DNA of 56,850 nt from a virus. The stretch spans positions 1 to 56,850 of the IMG/VR virus record IMGVR_UViG_3300020156_000033. One strand, written 5' to 3'. The translations under genes were made by a program, and so were the position numbers. Of this stretch, positions 39,702 to 47,722 are shown in pieces. Positions within the stretch are counted from its first letter, which is position 1, and the number at the start of each line of letters is the position of its first letter. Under the pieces are notes generated by a model, which was given only the letters and a program-made list of their open reading frames with translations, did not search any database and was not told the DNA's origin.

Positions 39702-40078
39702 CGCGGACCGCACAGGGGCGGGCGCGGGTAGAACGGCACGACCTCGAAGAACGCCTCGCCCTCGGCCGCGTCGTCCTCCTCGGCCTGGTCCCACAGGTCG
39801 TTGGCCCGCGCGCGCAGCGCCTGCGCGACCTTGGACCCGTCGGTCTGAAGGTCCTCGGTCTTGATGACCTTCGAGATCAGCGCCTCGGACACGGCGATGG
39901 CGCCGATCGCCGAGGACGCCGCGCGCTTGACGCTGCCGCTGTAGATGTCGAGCAGCGCCTGGAGGTGGTCGTCGGGGAAGATGTAGGACGCTTCGCCGTC
40001 GCCCTCCCAGTCCACTTCCTCGGTGTCGGGGATGAGCGCGCGGACCTTGCCGAGGTCGGTGCTGAAGTCCACTGCCAC
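39698..40078 (-). CDS. Head-tail adaptor protein, 126 aa
   Basis: First gene after the capsid gene, helical (HLQALLDIYSGSVKRAASSA; SKVAQALRARANDLWDQAE) as expected for gp6/gp15-like adaptors that bind the portal. Starts MAVDFSTDLGKVRALIPDTE, a typical adaptor N-terminus. Ribosome site GGAGGGCAGACAC. Confidence 0.7.
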   Translation of the reverse strand: MAVDFSTDLGKVRALIPDTEEVDWEGDGEASYIFPDDHLQALLDIYSGSVKRAASSAIGAIAVSEALISKVIKTEDLQTDGSKVAQALRARANDLWDQAEEDDAAEGEAFFEVVPFYPRPPLCGPR

Positions 40079-40110
40079 GTGTCTGCCCTCCTGGGTCGCT
40101 GCCAGCTTAG

Positions 40111-40130
40111 ACCAGCACGCGTGTGCTGGT
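40111..40130. promoter_or_regulatory. Palindrome ACCAGCAC-gcgt-GTGCTGGT
   Basis: A perfect 8-bp inverted repeat that contains the GTGTGCT motif at 40121-40127, in the 182-nt gap between the capsid and adaptor genes. It could be an operator or a short hairpin. Confidence 0.45.
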
Positions 40131-40142
40131 CATGGCATGAGA

Positions 40143-40180
40143 AGAGGGGCCGCCCACGGGAAGGTGAAAGCGGCCCCTCT
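40143..40180 (-). terminator. Terminator after the major capsid gene
   Basis: AGAGGGGCCGC (40143-40153) pairs perfectly with GCGGCCCCTCT (40170-40180). On the minus strand TTCTC follows. Would separate high-level capsid mRNA from connector genes. Confidence 0.75.
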
Positions 40181-40260
40181 GGTCTCACCACCAGCTGCAC
40201 CAGGAGATCAACAGCCCTCTCCTGGGGCAAGGGTACTACATGCGGAGCCGGATACCGCTA

Positions 40261-41391
40261 TCAGGTGCCCGAGCCGTTGGACACGATCGTCGGGGACGGG
40301 TCCAGGCCCTTGGCCCCGACGAAGTGCCGGACGCGGTACTGGACGTCGTCGTTGAGGAACGACCCCTGGAGCGGGTCGATGTCCCCGCCGCCCAGAGCGC
40401 GGCCCTGGTCGCCGGAGATCCGCAGCTCAGGGGTCTCGTGCCCGCGCAGGAACCCGGTGACCAGCGCGGTCCGGCCGCTGATCCCGGTCTCGCCCCCGGA
40501 GGGGACCAGGTACCAGGTGGTGTCCGCGTTGACCGAGGTGTCCAGGACCGGCAGCCAGTACTCGACCACGACCGACACCGGGAAGGGCATCCCGGGGTTG
40601 GTGCGGGTGGTCTCGACGGAGCCGTCGGGCAGCGTCACCTCGCGGGTGACCTCCACCGCGTTCAGGATCTCCTGGGCGACGATCTGGAGCGACGGCGGGA
40701 CCACCAGGGCGAAGTTGCGGACGGTGACCGGACGGCCGTTGACCCGGCGGTCGGTGACCTGGCGCATCGCCTCGACCAGCGACTCCCGGGTGAGCGGCGG
40801 GTTGCCGTCCATCAGGTTGCCGTTGCTGGCGTTGAAGAACGCCGGGTTCGGGCCGGTGGTGGTGGCCAGCACACCCGCCGTCAGGATCTGCTCGGTCTGG
40901 CGGGCCAGCTCGGCCATGGCACCGGGCATCTGCTGGATGAGCTGGTACTCGTCGTTGATGAACGCTTCCATGCTGAAGGGGAAGCGGCCACCGTGCTTGC
41001 CGATCTGGTACTGCCCGCTCGCCGTGTCGTACTCGAAGACCGGGTACTCGGTCAGCTCGGGCACGCGCGGCAGCATGGTCATGCCGTTGGTGTCGCCCAG
41101 CGTCGGGGCGCCGCCGTTCACGGCGGGCAGCAGGCCGGTGTCCAGCCGGAACTCGCGCCAGGTCTGCGGCTTGAAGTCCGGGACGGCGACGCGCCGCGAG
41201 TACTGCGGCCAGGTGACGGGGAAGGCATCGTACTGCGCCCGGACCTCGTCCTGCGTGATGCGGCGGAACAGCTCCGGGAACTCGTCGGAGGTGGAGACCG
41301 CCTCCTTGAGCCGGGCCTGCGCAACCCAGTCGCCGCGCATGGCGGAAGCGAGGGTGCGCGCGGTGCCCAGCACCTTCTCAGACGTGATCAT
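40261..41391 (-). CDS. Major capsid protein, HK97-fold, 376 aa
   Basis: Forms the icosahedral shell. It follows protease-scaffold and decoration genes. The fold is suggested by PRVPELTEYPVFEYDTASGQ, the Glu-rich FINDEYQLIQQMPGAMAELA segment, and the late VVEYWLPVLDTSVNADTTWY and FVGAKGLDPSP tail. Start is ATG 41391 after GAGAGGATTGAGA; an upstream TTG in frame is ignored. Confidence 0.85.
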   Translation of the reverse strand: MITSEKVLGTARTLASAMRGDWVAQARLKEAVSTSDEFPELFRRITQDEVRAQYDAFPVTWPQYSRRVAVPDFKPQTWREFRLDTGLLPAVNGGAPTLGDTNGMTMLPRVPELTEYPVFEYDTASGQYQIGKHGGRFPFSMEAFINDEYQLIQQMPGAMAELARQTEQILTAGVLATTTGPNPAFFNASNGNLMDGNPPLTRESLVEAMRQVTDRRVNGRPVTVRNFALVVPPSLQIVAQEILNAVEVTREVTLPDGSVETTRTNPGMPFPVSVVVEYWLPVLDTSVNADTTWYLVPSGGETGISGRTALVTGFLRGHETPELRISGDQGRALGGGDIDPLQGSFLNDDVQYRVRHFVGAKGLDPSPTIVSNGSGT

Positions 41392-41421
41392 TCTCAATCC
41401 TCTCGTATGCAGTCGTCGCGA

Positions 41422-41817
41422 CTACGCGGCCGGGTCGGGCGACTGGCACACGCGGACGATGGTGCGGCCGTCCTTGGTCATCCCCAGCTTGTGGCCGAAC
41501 AGCTTGCCGCCGGTGGGGAGGGTACCGACCAGGGGGGCCTCGGTGCCGATGTAGACCTGCGCGCCGATGGCCAGCGCGTCACCACCGGTGATGGTGAAGG
41601 CCCACGCACCGTTGAGGGCGACGGAGGCGTAGCCCTCGTCGTTGAACCCCTGGTAGGTGAAGTCGGGGGCGTCGGGCGTGTCCTGGCTGGCCGTGGACCG
41701 GGTGGTCTGGGCCACGCCCACGATGGAGCCTACGCGCACGGGGTCGCCGCTCTCGGTGCCCTCGGGCACCGGCAGCGAGATGTAGGTGCCCTCCTTGAAG
41801 ACCTCGTTGCGCGCCAT
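41422..41817 (-). CDS. Capsid decoration protein (DUF2190-like), 131 aa
   Basis: Probable shell-stabilising protein. MARNEVFKEGTYISLPVPEG followed by GDPVRVGSIVGVAQT and ALAIGAQVYIGTEAPL is the DUF2190 pattern. Usual position beside the major capsid gene. Ends at TAG before the capsid start. Confidence 0.8.
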   Translation of the reverse strand: MARNEVFKEGTYISLPVPEGTESGDPVRVGSIVGVAQTTRSTASQDTPDAPDFTYQGFNDEGYASVALNGAWAFTITGGDALAIGAQVYIGTEAPLVGTLPTGGKLFGHKLGMTKDGRTIVRVCQSPDPAA

Positions 41818-42926
41818 TACTTGCTACCTCCGAAGATGGTGTTGTTGAGCGAGCGCAGCTGGGTCGCGTACCCGTTGGGTCCGCCCAGCGCGCCGGACTC
41901 GCGGAGCACACCACCCGGGGCGCGCGAGGTCAGCGACTCCTGGATCTCGTCCACCAGCGCCTGCTCGGCGGCGATGGCGGCGTCCAGGTCCTGGCCGGGC
42001 TTGTAGTCGTTGGCCAGCCGCTTGCGGCTGGCGGCGGGCAGGCCCGAGCCGTCGAGCTTGTCCACGACCTCGCCGTAGCTCAGCGCGGACGCGTCGGCGG
42101 AGGCGTCCTTCTCCTCGCCGCCGGTGTCCCCGGCCTTCTCCTCGCCGCCGCCGGTGGCGACGTCGTTGGGACCCTGGCCCGGCGCCTGGTGCATCGGCCC
42201 CGTGCTGGCCGACGGCGTCGCGGCGCGGTCCTCGGCCTCGGTCAGGCGCTTCTCCAGCGCTTCCATCTTCTGGGCCATCGAAGTCATGGTCTCGGACACC
42301 GAGGTGATCATCTCACCCAGCCGGTTCATGCCCACCTTGTCCGATTCCTTCAGCTCGAAGATCGGCGCGGCCTTGGGCGCGGACTCCCCGCCACCCTGGC
42401 GAGCGCTTTCGGCGATGCTCACAAGTTTCCCTCCTGCACCCGCTCGGGTAACGACGTCGACTGACAGACCTTCTACGATCTCGGTCACCACGAGGAGCCC
42501 GGTGTCGGGGTTCTCCTCGGTGATCCCGATGGCGCGGATGGACAGGCCGACGGTATCGGGTAGTTGGTTCTCGGACAGATCCGCGACCAGGTCGCGGGCC
42601 TCGCCCAGGAACTGCACGGTGGCGAAGAGCCCGTGGCCGTCGGCCCCGTTCTCATACACCGCGTCCTCCAGGAGCACACCCGCCAGGTCGCGCACGGAGC
42701 GCTCGGGGCGCTCCCACTCCTCGCTGCTGGTGGGGTGGTCCAGGTACATCTGCATTCCCTGGCGGAAGACCTTGGCCTCCGCCGCCTTCGCCAGCACCGC
42801 CGCCGGGTAGAACCCGGAACTGCCGCTGACGTCGGCCTCGATGATGAGCACACGCCACTTGCCCGCAGTGCTCCCCCGCTTCGCGGGGCGCGTGGCCTCT
42901 CTCAGTTCTGCGCGCACGGTGCCCAT
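41817..42926 (-). CDS. Prohead protease fused to scaffold, 369 aa
   Basis: Residues 1-170 form a capsid maturation protease: MYLDHPTSSEEW with the catalytic His, and VGLSIRAIGI with the likely catalytic Ser. The rest is a coiled coil and disordered Gly/Glu/Ala region (SMAQKMEALEKRLTEAEDRA) typical of a scaffold, which the protease would remove. Stop overlaps the decoration-protein start. Confidence 0.8.
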   Translation of the reverse strand: MGTVRAELREATRPAKRGSTAGKWRVLIIEADVSGSSGFYPAAVLAKAAEAKVFRQGMQMYLDHPTSSEEWERPERSVRDLAGVLLEDAVYENGADGHGLFATVQFLGEARDLVADLSENQLPDTVGLSIRAIGITEENPDTGLLVVTEIVEGLSVDVVTRAGAGGKLVSIAESARQGGGESAPKAAPIFELKESDKVGMNRLGEMITSVSETMTSMAQKMEALEKRLTEAEDRAATPSASTGPMHQAPGQGPNDVATGGGEEKAGDTGGEEKDASADASALSYGEVVDKLDGSGLPAASRKRLANDYKPGQDLDAAIAAEQALVDEIQESLTSRAPGGVLRESGALGGPNGYATQLRSLNNTIFGGSK

Positions 42927-42955
42927 CGTCCTCCTCGTTCTCGGAAATCATAGCG

Positions 42956-42979
42956 GTGTTACCAGGTTTTCGGTAACAC
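42956..42979 (-). terminator. Hairpin after the portal gene
   Basis: GTGTTACC (42956-42963) pairs with GGTAACAC (42972-42979), with a loop AT-rich for this genome. It is in the 55-nt gap between portal and protease genes. Confidence 0.5.
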
Positions 42980-42981
42980 GG

Positions 42982-44424
42982 TTAGTCCGTGTGTGCCTGC
43001 AACCCCTCGTCGCGGAGTTCGTGGTCGCCGTAGCTGGGCGGTTCCACCTGCGCCATGCCGTCCGCACCGGGGGCCGGAGCGGGCGGCGCGGGCTCGGGGG
43101 GCTCCTCCCTGTCGCTGTCGTAGTCCAGCGCGCGCAGCAGCATCGCGCGCACCTCCTCGGGATAGAGCATCCCCGTCCCGTCGGCCATGGTGATGGCCTG
43201 GATGAGGCGGTGCGTGGGCTCGGTGGTGACCGGCGGCCACACGACGTCCCACTCGAAGCCGAGCAGGTCGGCGATCTGGCGGCCCGCCGCGTCCCACAGG
43301 CGCTGGCGCGCCTTCATCGCCATGCCCGTCACCGGCTCCAGCGATTCGCTGTTGGCCGCGTTGCCCGAGGGGTCGCTGAGCATGACGGGCAGCGGCACCT
43401 CCAGCCCGGCGGCCACGAGCGCGGCCAGCGCCCGGCCCTCGTTGAAGTTCACCGAGGAGGAGTTCTTGCCGAGCGCCGACAGGTCCTGCCCGGCCCCGAG
43501 CACGGCCGTGTTGCCGACGTTGGCGTAGCCGCCGGTCATCGGGTCGCGCAGCGGCTGGTCGGCGATCTTGGACGCCACCGCCTTCTGCCCCTTGCCGGTC
43601 GCGCTGGTGACCTTCCACGCGTACTGCGCGTAGGACTTCAGCAGCTTCTTGCAATCCTCCAGGAACTCCTTGTACGCCTGGCTCCAGAAGATGACGGGGA
43701 AGACGTCGGGCAGGCCCCAGGTCCAGCCCGCGAGCTTGTTGGCCGACACGGTGACCACGACCTTGCTGTAGTCGACCGCGTCCCCGGCGATCGTCTTCGG
43801 CTTGTCGGCACCGTCGTCCTTGTAGCGGTCGTAGGAGGGGTACCACTCGCGCCGCTGGACCGCCTCGGGCGCGGCGGAGGGGTCGGCGAAGGGCCGGACT
43901 TCCTCGTTCCAGCTGCGCCGGTAGAACCACACGTCCTCGTCGTCGCCCGGAGCGGTGATCGTGGCCGTGAGCTGCCGGAACGGCAGTCGCTGGATCTTCT
44001 TGCGGGCGACGTCGACCAGGAAGGACACGTTGCCGTCGCCCGCCAGGCTGCGCTCCAGCTCGTACTGGGCCTGCGGCGAGGCGAGCACACGCACCAGGGA
44101 GGGGGTGCGCCACGCGTCGCCCTCGGCCCCGATCTGCACGCCCTCGCCCCAGATGTAGGACGTGCGCACGGCCACGGCCCGCTTGATCAGGGGGTTCACC
44201 GTGATGAGCGCCCGGCAGGTCTCGGCCGTGCTCTGGATGTTGGACAGCGGTATCTGGTCGTCGCCCTCGGTCAGCCCGCCCAGCGGCTTCCACCCGAGGT
44301 CGTCCACCGCGAGCGCGACCTGCGTCATGAGGTCGGAGTTGCGCTCCTCCAGCAGCTCCATCTGGGTCTCCAGGTGCCGGACCGTCTCGGTCAGCTGCGT
44401 GTGCTCGGTGGCCTCGGTGGTCAT
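42982..44424 (-). CDS. Portal protein, 480 aa
   Basis: Dodecameric DNA channel at the capsid vertex. Size and place between terminase and protease fit. Segments typical of actinophage portals: VNPLIKRAVAVRTSYIWGEG, ALAALVAAGLEVPLPVMLSD and ARQRLWDAAGRQIADLLGFE. N-terminal coiled coil (VRHLETQMELLEERN). Start ATG after CGGGAGAGGCG; an in-frame ATG 45 nt upstream has no ribosome site. Confidence 0.85.
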   Translation of the reverse strand: MTTEATEHTQLTETVRHLETQMELLEERNSDLMTQVALAVDDLGWKPLGGLTEGDDQIPLSNIQSTAETCRALITVNPLIKRAVAVRTSYIWGEGVQIGAEGDAWRTPSLVRVLASPQAQYELERSLAGDGNVSFLVDVARKKIQRLPFRQLTATITAPGDDEDVWFYRRSWNEEVRPFADPSAAPEAVQRREWYPSYDRYKDDGADKPKTIAGDAVDYSKVVVTVSANKLAGWTWGLPDVFPVIFWSQAYKEFLEDCKKLLKSYAQYAWKVTSATGKGQKAVASKIADQPLRDPMTGGYANVGNTAVLGAGQDLSALGKNSSSVNFNEGRALAALVAAGLEVPLPVMLSDPSGNAANSESLEPVTGMAMKARQRLWDAAGRQIADLLGFEWDVVWPPVTTEPTHRLIQAITMADGTGMLYPEEVRAMLLRALDYDSDREEPPEPAPPAPAPGADGMAQVEPPSYGDHELRDEGLQAHTD

Positions 44425-44472
44425 CGCCTCTCCCGTGTGCTCGGTTCCGGCCAGTCTAGTCCCGGGCATGAA

Positions 44473-44513
44473 GAAGGCCCGGTCGCTGTTCCCCCTTCAG
44501 CGACCGGGCCTTC
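44473..44513 (-). terminator. Perfect 16-bp hairpin upstream of portal
   Basis: GAAGGCCCGGTCGCTG (44473-44488) pairs with CAGCGACCGGGCCTTC (44498-44513). On the minus strand TTCATG follows. It shares its bottom stem and an AAGGGGG loop start with the hairpin at 44773. Confidence 0.7.
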
Positions 44514-44615
44514 ACCGGAGTTGGCCTCCGATACCCCCACCTGTACAGACTCTCGTCGTATGTACCGGTAGGGACATGATACCACCCTACCCGAGCGGTA
44601 GGTGAAGATGCGGAT

Positions 44616-44645
44616 GGCCCCGGCGGGTGCCAGCCCGCCGGGGCC
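44616..44645 (-). other. Perfect 12-bp hairpin
   Basis: GGCCCCGGCGGG (44616-44627) pairs with CCCGCCGGGGCC (44634-44645), 6-nt loop. Confidence 0.6.
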
Positions 44646-44738
44646 GGGAACGGACCTGACTGGAGAGGTAGAGCCGTTCCGATGGAGGACCCCTGGCGCT
44701 GGAGGTAGGGCAGTACCGGAGCGCCGGAGCTTCCCACG

Positions 44739-44747
44739 AGTATAGCA
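44739..44747 (-). promoter_or_regulatory. Candidate extended -10 promoter
   Basis: On the minus strand TG-C-TATACT, an extended -10 box, lies downstream of the terL hairpin and upstream of portal. No good -35 is visible. It could start an internal late transcript. Confidence 0.35.
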
Positions 44748-44772
44748 GTAACCGGGTGGTAGCATGGAGTCA

Positions 44773-44824
44773 GAAGGCCCGCGCCCCGGTCCTCCTCAGA
44801 GGAACCCCCTTGGCGCGGGCCTTC
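44773..44824 (-). terminator. Terminator after terL
   Basis: GAAGGCCCGCGCC (44773-44785) pairs with GGCGCGGGCCTTC (44812-44824), and the loop holds a second small stem (TCCTC/GAGGA). It starts 12 nt after the terL stop. Confidence 0.7.
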
Positions 44825-44835
44825 ACTGTGCCCGG

Positions 44836-47301
44836 CTACAGCGGGCTGATGCGGTTCTCCATCTGGTCGGCCATCATCTCCTGGAGCGCCTGAAGCAGCT
44901 GCTCCGGACTGGCCTGTACCACGTCGCCGGGCTGGAGCCCCAGCGGCGGGCGGTCGGCGCAGGCGTAGACGAAGGCGTCGGCGAAGTCGGGCGAGGACCC
45001 CCCGGTGCGCTTGCGGATGTCGTCCTTGGACTCGATGTAGAGACGGTCGTTGGAGTACTTGAACCGCACGCCCTGAAGCTCCTCGTACAGCTGGTCGTGC
45101 ATGACGGCCTTCTGCACCCCGTTGAGCATGTACTGCCGCGTGCGGTCGTACCACAGTGCGCGGGCGTTGCCATAGCCCGCCACCGGGGTGCCGTCCTCCT
45201 CGGCGGCCCGCGCCGATCCGATCATCTCGATGACGGTCAGCCCCCGGTAGCGGGTCGGTTCGGCCGCGATCATGGCCATGGCCGCATCGACCACACCGGC
45301 GCCCAGGCCGACGGCGTCCACGCGGACCTCGACCTCCTCGTCGTCGTCGGTGCGCAGGTCGCAGGCGATGCCGAGCACACGCCGCGCGGAACTCGTGGTG
45401 TCCATGCCCTTCCAGGAGTCCTGCACCCAGGCGACCGACCCGCGCCGAGCACACACCGCCGTGGTGTCGTCGCCGTAGCGCGCGGGGTCCACGCCCAGGA
45501 ACAGCGGCCCCTCGCCCCGCTCGTCGGCCAGGTCGAAGCCGTTGGCCAGCACCTGCGCCCCGAACAGCGAGGACACCGCGTTGTCGGGGAAGTCCGCCAG
45601 CACCTTGGACTGGTAGCGGGGGTCGTCCTCGCCCCACGCCTTGCGGCGGTCCTCCACCCACTCCCGCTGCACGAGCACGTCGCGCAGCAGCGCGGGCACC
45701 TGCTCGTCGGTGAAGTTCGGGGTGTCGAACGCCGAGATGGTGATGCGGTTCCACAGGTCGGCCTGCGACTCCGACGTGCAGACCCTGCCGAACTCGGTGT
45801 CGGGGTCGTCGGGGTTGCCGATGGCCAGGATGCGGGCGTCGCCGGTGGTGGTGATCGCCTCGACCGCCGTCCACAGGGCGGGGGCCACGCCGCACGCCTC
45901 ATCGATCACGACGAGGACGTAGCGGCGGTGGATGCCCTGGAAGGCGTGGATGTTGTGGTCGGAGGGCTTGCGCCCGAACCCGATGATCTCGCCGTTGTCC
46001 AGCTTCCACTCGTCGGACTGGGTGACGTAGCCGACCAGCGGTGTGAAGCGCTCGTCGGACTCGGCGCGGGCGGAGGCCCGGCGGTGGTGCTTGCGGATCT
46101 CCTCCCACAGGATCTTGTTCACCTGGGCGTAGGTCGGCGCGGTGGAGACCACGATCGCCTCGCCGGGCGGGTGGGTGTCCAGCCACCAGGCCGAGGCCAC
46201 CGAGGCGATCATCGAGTTGTGCGTGGGCACCATGTCGGCGCCCGCGAGGTAGAGGTGGTTGTCCGAGGCCACCTGCACGCACTGCGTGGGCACCGACGGC
46301 ACCGGCCGCACCTCGCGGATGACCCGGCCGGTCAGGCGGCTGCGGCCGTTCTTGCCCCCGTTGCGCTTCTCCCAGCGCTCCAGGGCGTGCTCGGCCTCGG
46401 CCGGGAAGGGGTTGTCCACCGTGCGCAGCACCACCGCGTAGTCGCCGGTCGGCTCCCCCATGCGGTACAGCGGAACCGGACCGCCCGGCACCACCCGGTG
46501 CCCCAGGGTGCGGGCCAGCTCCGCCGCGCGCTCGGCGGCGGCCAGCTTGGGCAGCGCGAGCAGCACCGCGCCGTCGGCGCGGACCGAGCCCCAGGCAGCA
46601 CACACCCCGGTGAAGGCCGCCTCGCGCTGCTTGAGGGCGGCGCGCATCAGGTGCGAGGGCAGCGCGGCCTGGACGCCCATCTCGTAGGGGTCCTGGACGA
46701 AGCCGGTCTCCGGGCCCTGCAGCGGCCGCGCCAGCGGCACCGCGTGGTTGTAGTCGCCCCGGTGGTTCTTCAGGCTGGCCGCGATCTCGGCCGTGGTGCG
46801 GACCTCGGCCGCGTCCCAGTGGTCGCGCCAGTCCACCTCGGTGCCCGCGCGGTGGGCGGCGGTGCGGATGCGCTGCCGGGTGCGGGCGTCGATGGTGGCC
46901 CACTCGTGGTTCCACCCGCACCGCACCGCCGAGCCGTCATCGAAGACGACCTCGGCCACGTCGTGGCGGAACACCTGGGACTTGGCCACCACCAGCACCG
47001 GGCCGCCGTGCTCGCCCAGCAGGTGGTCCCCCACCGACACCCGCCCCATCGACGTCCAGCCGGTGGGGGTCGGCAGCAGGGTGTCCAGCGGCAGGTCCTT
47101 GCCCGAGCCGTGGCAGGACTTCACCGCCGTGCGCTTGTGGTCGCGCACGCTCTGAAGCACCTCGACCTGCTTGGACCAGGCGTGGACCTGGAGCCGGTCG
47201 CGCGCCCAGCCCCCCGGGTCCATGCGGTACCCGCTGGACTTGGCCTCGGCGGCGAGGCGCCGCAGCGCCCCCTCCACCACCTCGGCGTCGAAGCCGCCCA
47301 T
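44836..47301 (-). CDS. Terminase large subunit interrupted by an intein, 821-aa precursor
   Basis: DNA-packaging ATPase and nuclease. The precursor has N-extein 1-68, intein 69-362 and C-extein 363-821; the spliced protein is 527 aa, normal for TerL. The Walker A motif is split: C63-H-G-S-G-K68 before, S363 after the intein. Walker B is VLVVIDEA (462-469). Nuclease domain: FLGVDPARYGDD with D605, later VRVDAVGLGAG (D662) and PDFADAFVYAC (D772/D775). Without splicing the P-loop is broken, so packaging depends on protein splicing. Confidence 0.92.
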   Translation of the reverse strand: MGGFDAEVVEGALRRLAAEAKSSGYRMDPGGWARDRLQVHAWSKQVEVLQSVRDHKRTAVKSCHGSGKDLPLDTLLPTPTGWTSMGRVSVGDHLLGEHGGPVLVVAKSQVFRHDVAEVVFDDGSAVRCGWNHEWATIDARTRQRIRTAAHRAGTEVDWRDHWDAAEVRTTAEIAASLKNHRGDYNHAVPLARPLQGPETGFVQDPYEMGVQAALPSHLMRAALKQREAAFTGVCAAWGSVRADGAVLLALPKLAAAERAAELARTLGHRVVPGGPVPLYRMGEPTGDYAVVLRTVDNPFPAEAEHALERWEKRNGGKNGRSRLTGRVIREVRPVPSVPTQCVQVASDNHLYLAGADMVPTHNSMIASVASAWWLDTHPPGEAIVVSTAPTYAQVNKILWEEIRKHHRRASARAESDERFTPLVGYVTQSDEWKLDNGEIIGFGRKPSDHNIHAFQGIHRRYVLVVIDEACGVAPALWTAVEAITTTGDARILAIGNPDDPDTEFGRVCTSESQADLWNRITISAFDTPNFTDEQVPALLRDVLVQREWVEDRRKAWGEDDPRYQSKVLADFPDNAVSSLFGAQVLANGFDLADERGEGPLFLGVDPARYGDDTTAVCARRGSVAWVQDSWKGMDTTSSARRVLGIACDLRTDDDEEVEVRVDAVGLGAGVVDAAMAMIAAEPTRYRGLTVIEMIGSARAAEEDGTPVAGYGNARALWYDRTRQYMLNGVQKAVMHDQLYEELQGVRFKYSNDRLYIESKDDIRKRTGGSSPDFADAFVYACADRPPLGLQPGDVVQASPEQLLQALQEMMADQMENRISPL
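46216..47097 (-). other. Class 3-type intein in the TerL P-loop, 294 aa
   Basis: The intein starts with Asp69, not Cys or Ser, and reads DTLLPTPTGWTSMGRVSVGD (block A). Block B RCGWNHEWAT has H132 and W134; block F TQCVQVASDNHLYLAG has C341; block G MVPTHN-S has T360, H361, N362 and Ser363 as +1. W134-C341-T360 is the WCT signature of class 3 inteins, where the block F Cys makes the first ester branch. The endonuclease region is mostly gone. Confidence 0.88.
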
Positions 47302-47304
47302 GTC

Positions 47305-47511
47305 CTACCCCGCCTTCTTCTTCAGGCGGTCGCGGACGCTCCGCACCACCGCCTCGTCGGCCTGCACCATGCGCAGCCAGTCGGCCAGCTCCCCGGCGCT
47401 ACCGGCGTTGCTGGCCAGCACCAGCACCATCTTCTCCATCTCGCGGCGGGCCTCCTCCTCCGAAGACCTCGGCACCGTGACCTGGCTGCCGCGCCCCATG
47501 AAGTCAACCAT
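47305..47511 (-). CDS. Hypothetical helical protein beside terL, 68 aa
   Basis: ATG 47511 overlaps the previous stop. Charged helix content (EEEARREMEKMVLVLASNAG) with a basic C-terminus (DRLKKKAG). It ends 3 nt before the terL start. Unknown; could assist the terminase. Confidence 0.65.
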   Translation of the reverse strand: MVDFMGRGSQVTVPRSSEEEARREMEKMVLVLASNAGSAGELADWLRMVQADEAVVRSVRDRLKKKAG

Positions 47512-47722
47512 CCTGCTCCTCCCGGAACACCGCGCCGTCGGCGCGCCCCTGCTCCCGGGCGGGCATCAGCCCCTTCCGGCTGGACCCCAGGGTCTCGACC
47601 CGGATGTAGGTGAGCCACATCCCGTCGGTGTTCTCCACCAGCACCCGCCGCAGCTCGTCCTCGCTCGGCGGTTCTCCCGGCCCCGTGTGGTAGTACCGCA
47701 CCACCAGCTCGTACGCGCCCAT
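47504..47722 (-). CDS. Hypothetical protein, 72 aa
   Basis: ATG directly after the TerS stop. YELVVRYYHTGPGEPPSEDE and then a helix with Arg. Between TerS and TerL; unknown. Confidence 0.65.
   Translation of the reverse strand: MGAYELVVRYYHTGPGEPPSEDELRRVLVENTDGMWLTYIRVETLGSSRKGLMPAREQGRADGAVFREEQDG

Larger units (their letters stand above)
44425..44835 (-). other. Hairpin-dense noncoding region between terL and portal
   Basis: No supported gene. At least five inverted repeats: 44473-44513, 44516-44530 (CGGAG/CTCCG), 44586-44602 (CCTACC/GGTAGG), 44616-44645, 44647-44680 (GGAACGG/CCGTTCC) and 44773-44824. An extended -10 box lies near the middle. Possible roles: terL terminator plus late internal promoter with attenuator, a structured RNA, or a DNA recognition site. 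Confidence 0.6.

Noticed and set aside
46216-47097. Reading the TerL insert as a class 1 intein or as a TerL-specific domain
   Set aside because: Position 1 is Asp, so the class 1 acyl shift is not possible. The insert breaks the P-loop and has blocks A, B, F and G, so an extra domain is unlikely.
44764-47613. A plus-strand open frame of 949 codons opposite the terminase gene
   Set aside because: It mirrors the high-GC codon pattern of TerL on the other strand, has no ribosome site and gives a low-complexity Arg/Gly/Ala/Val sequence. The minus-strand product has all terminase motifs.
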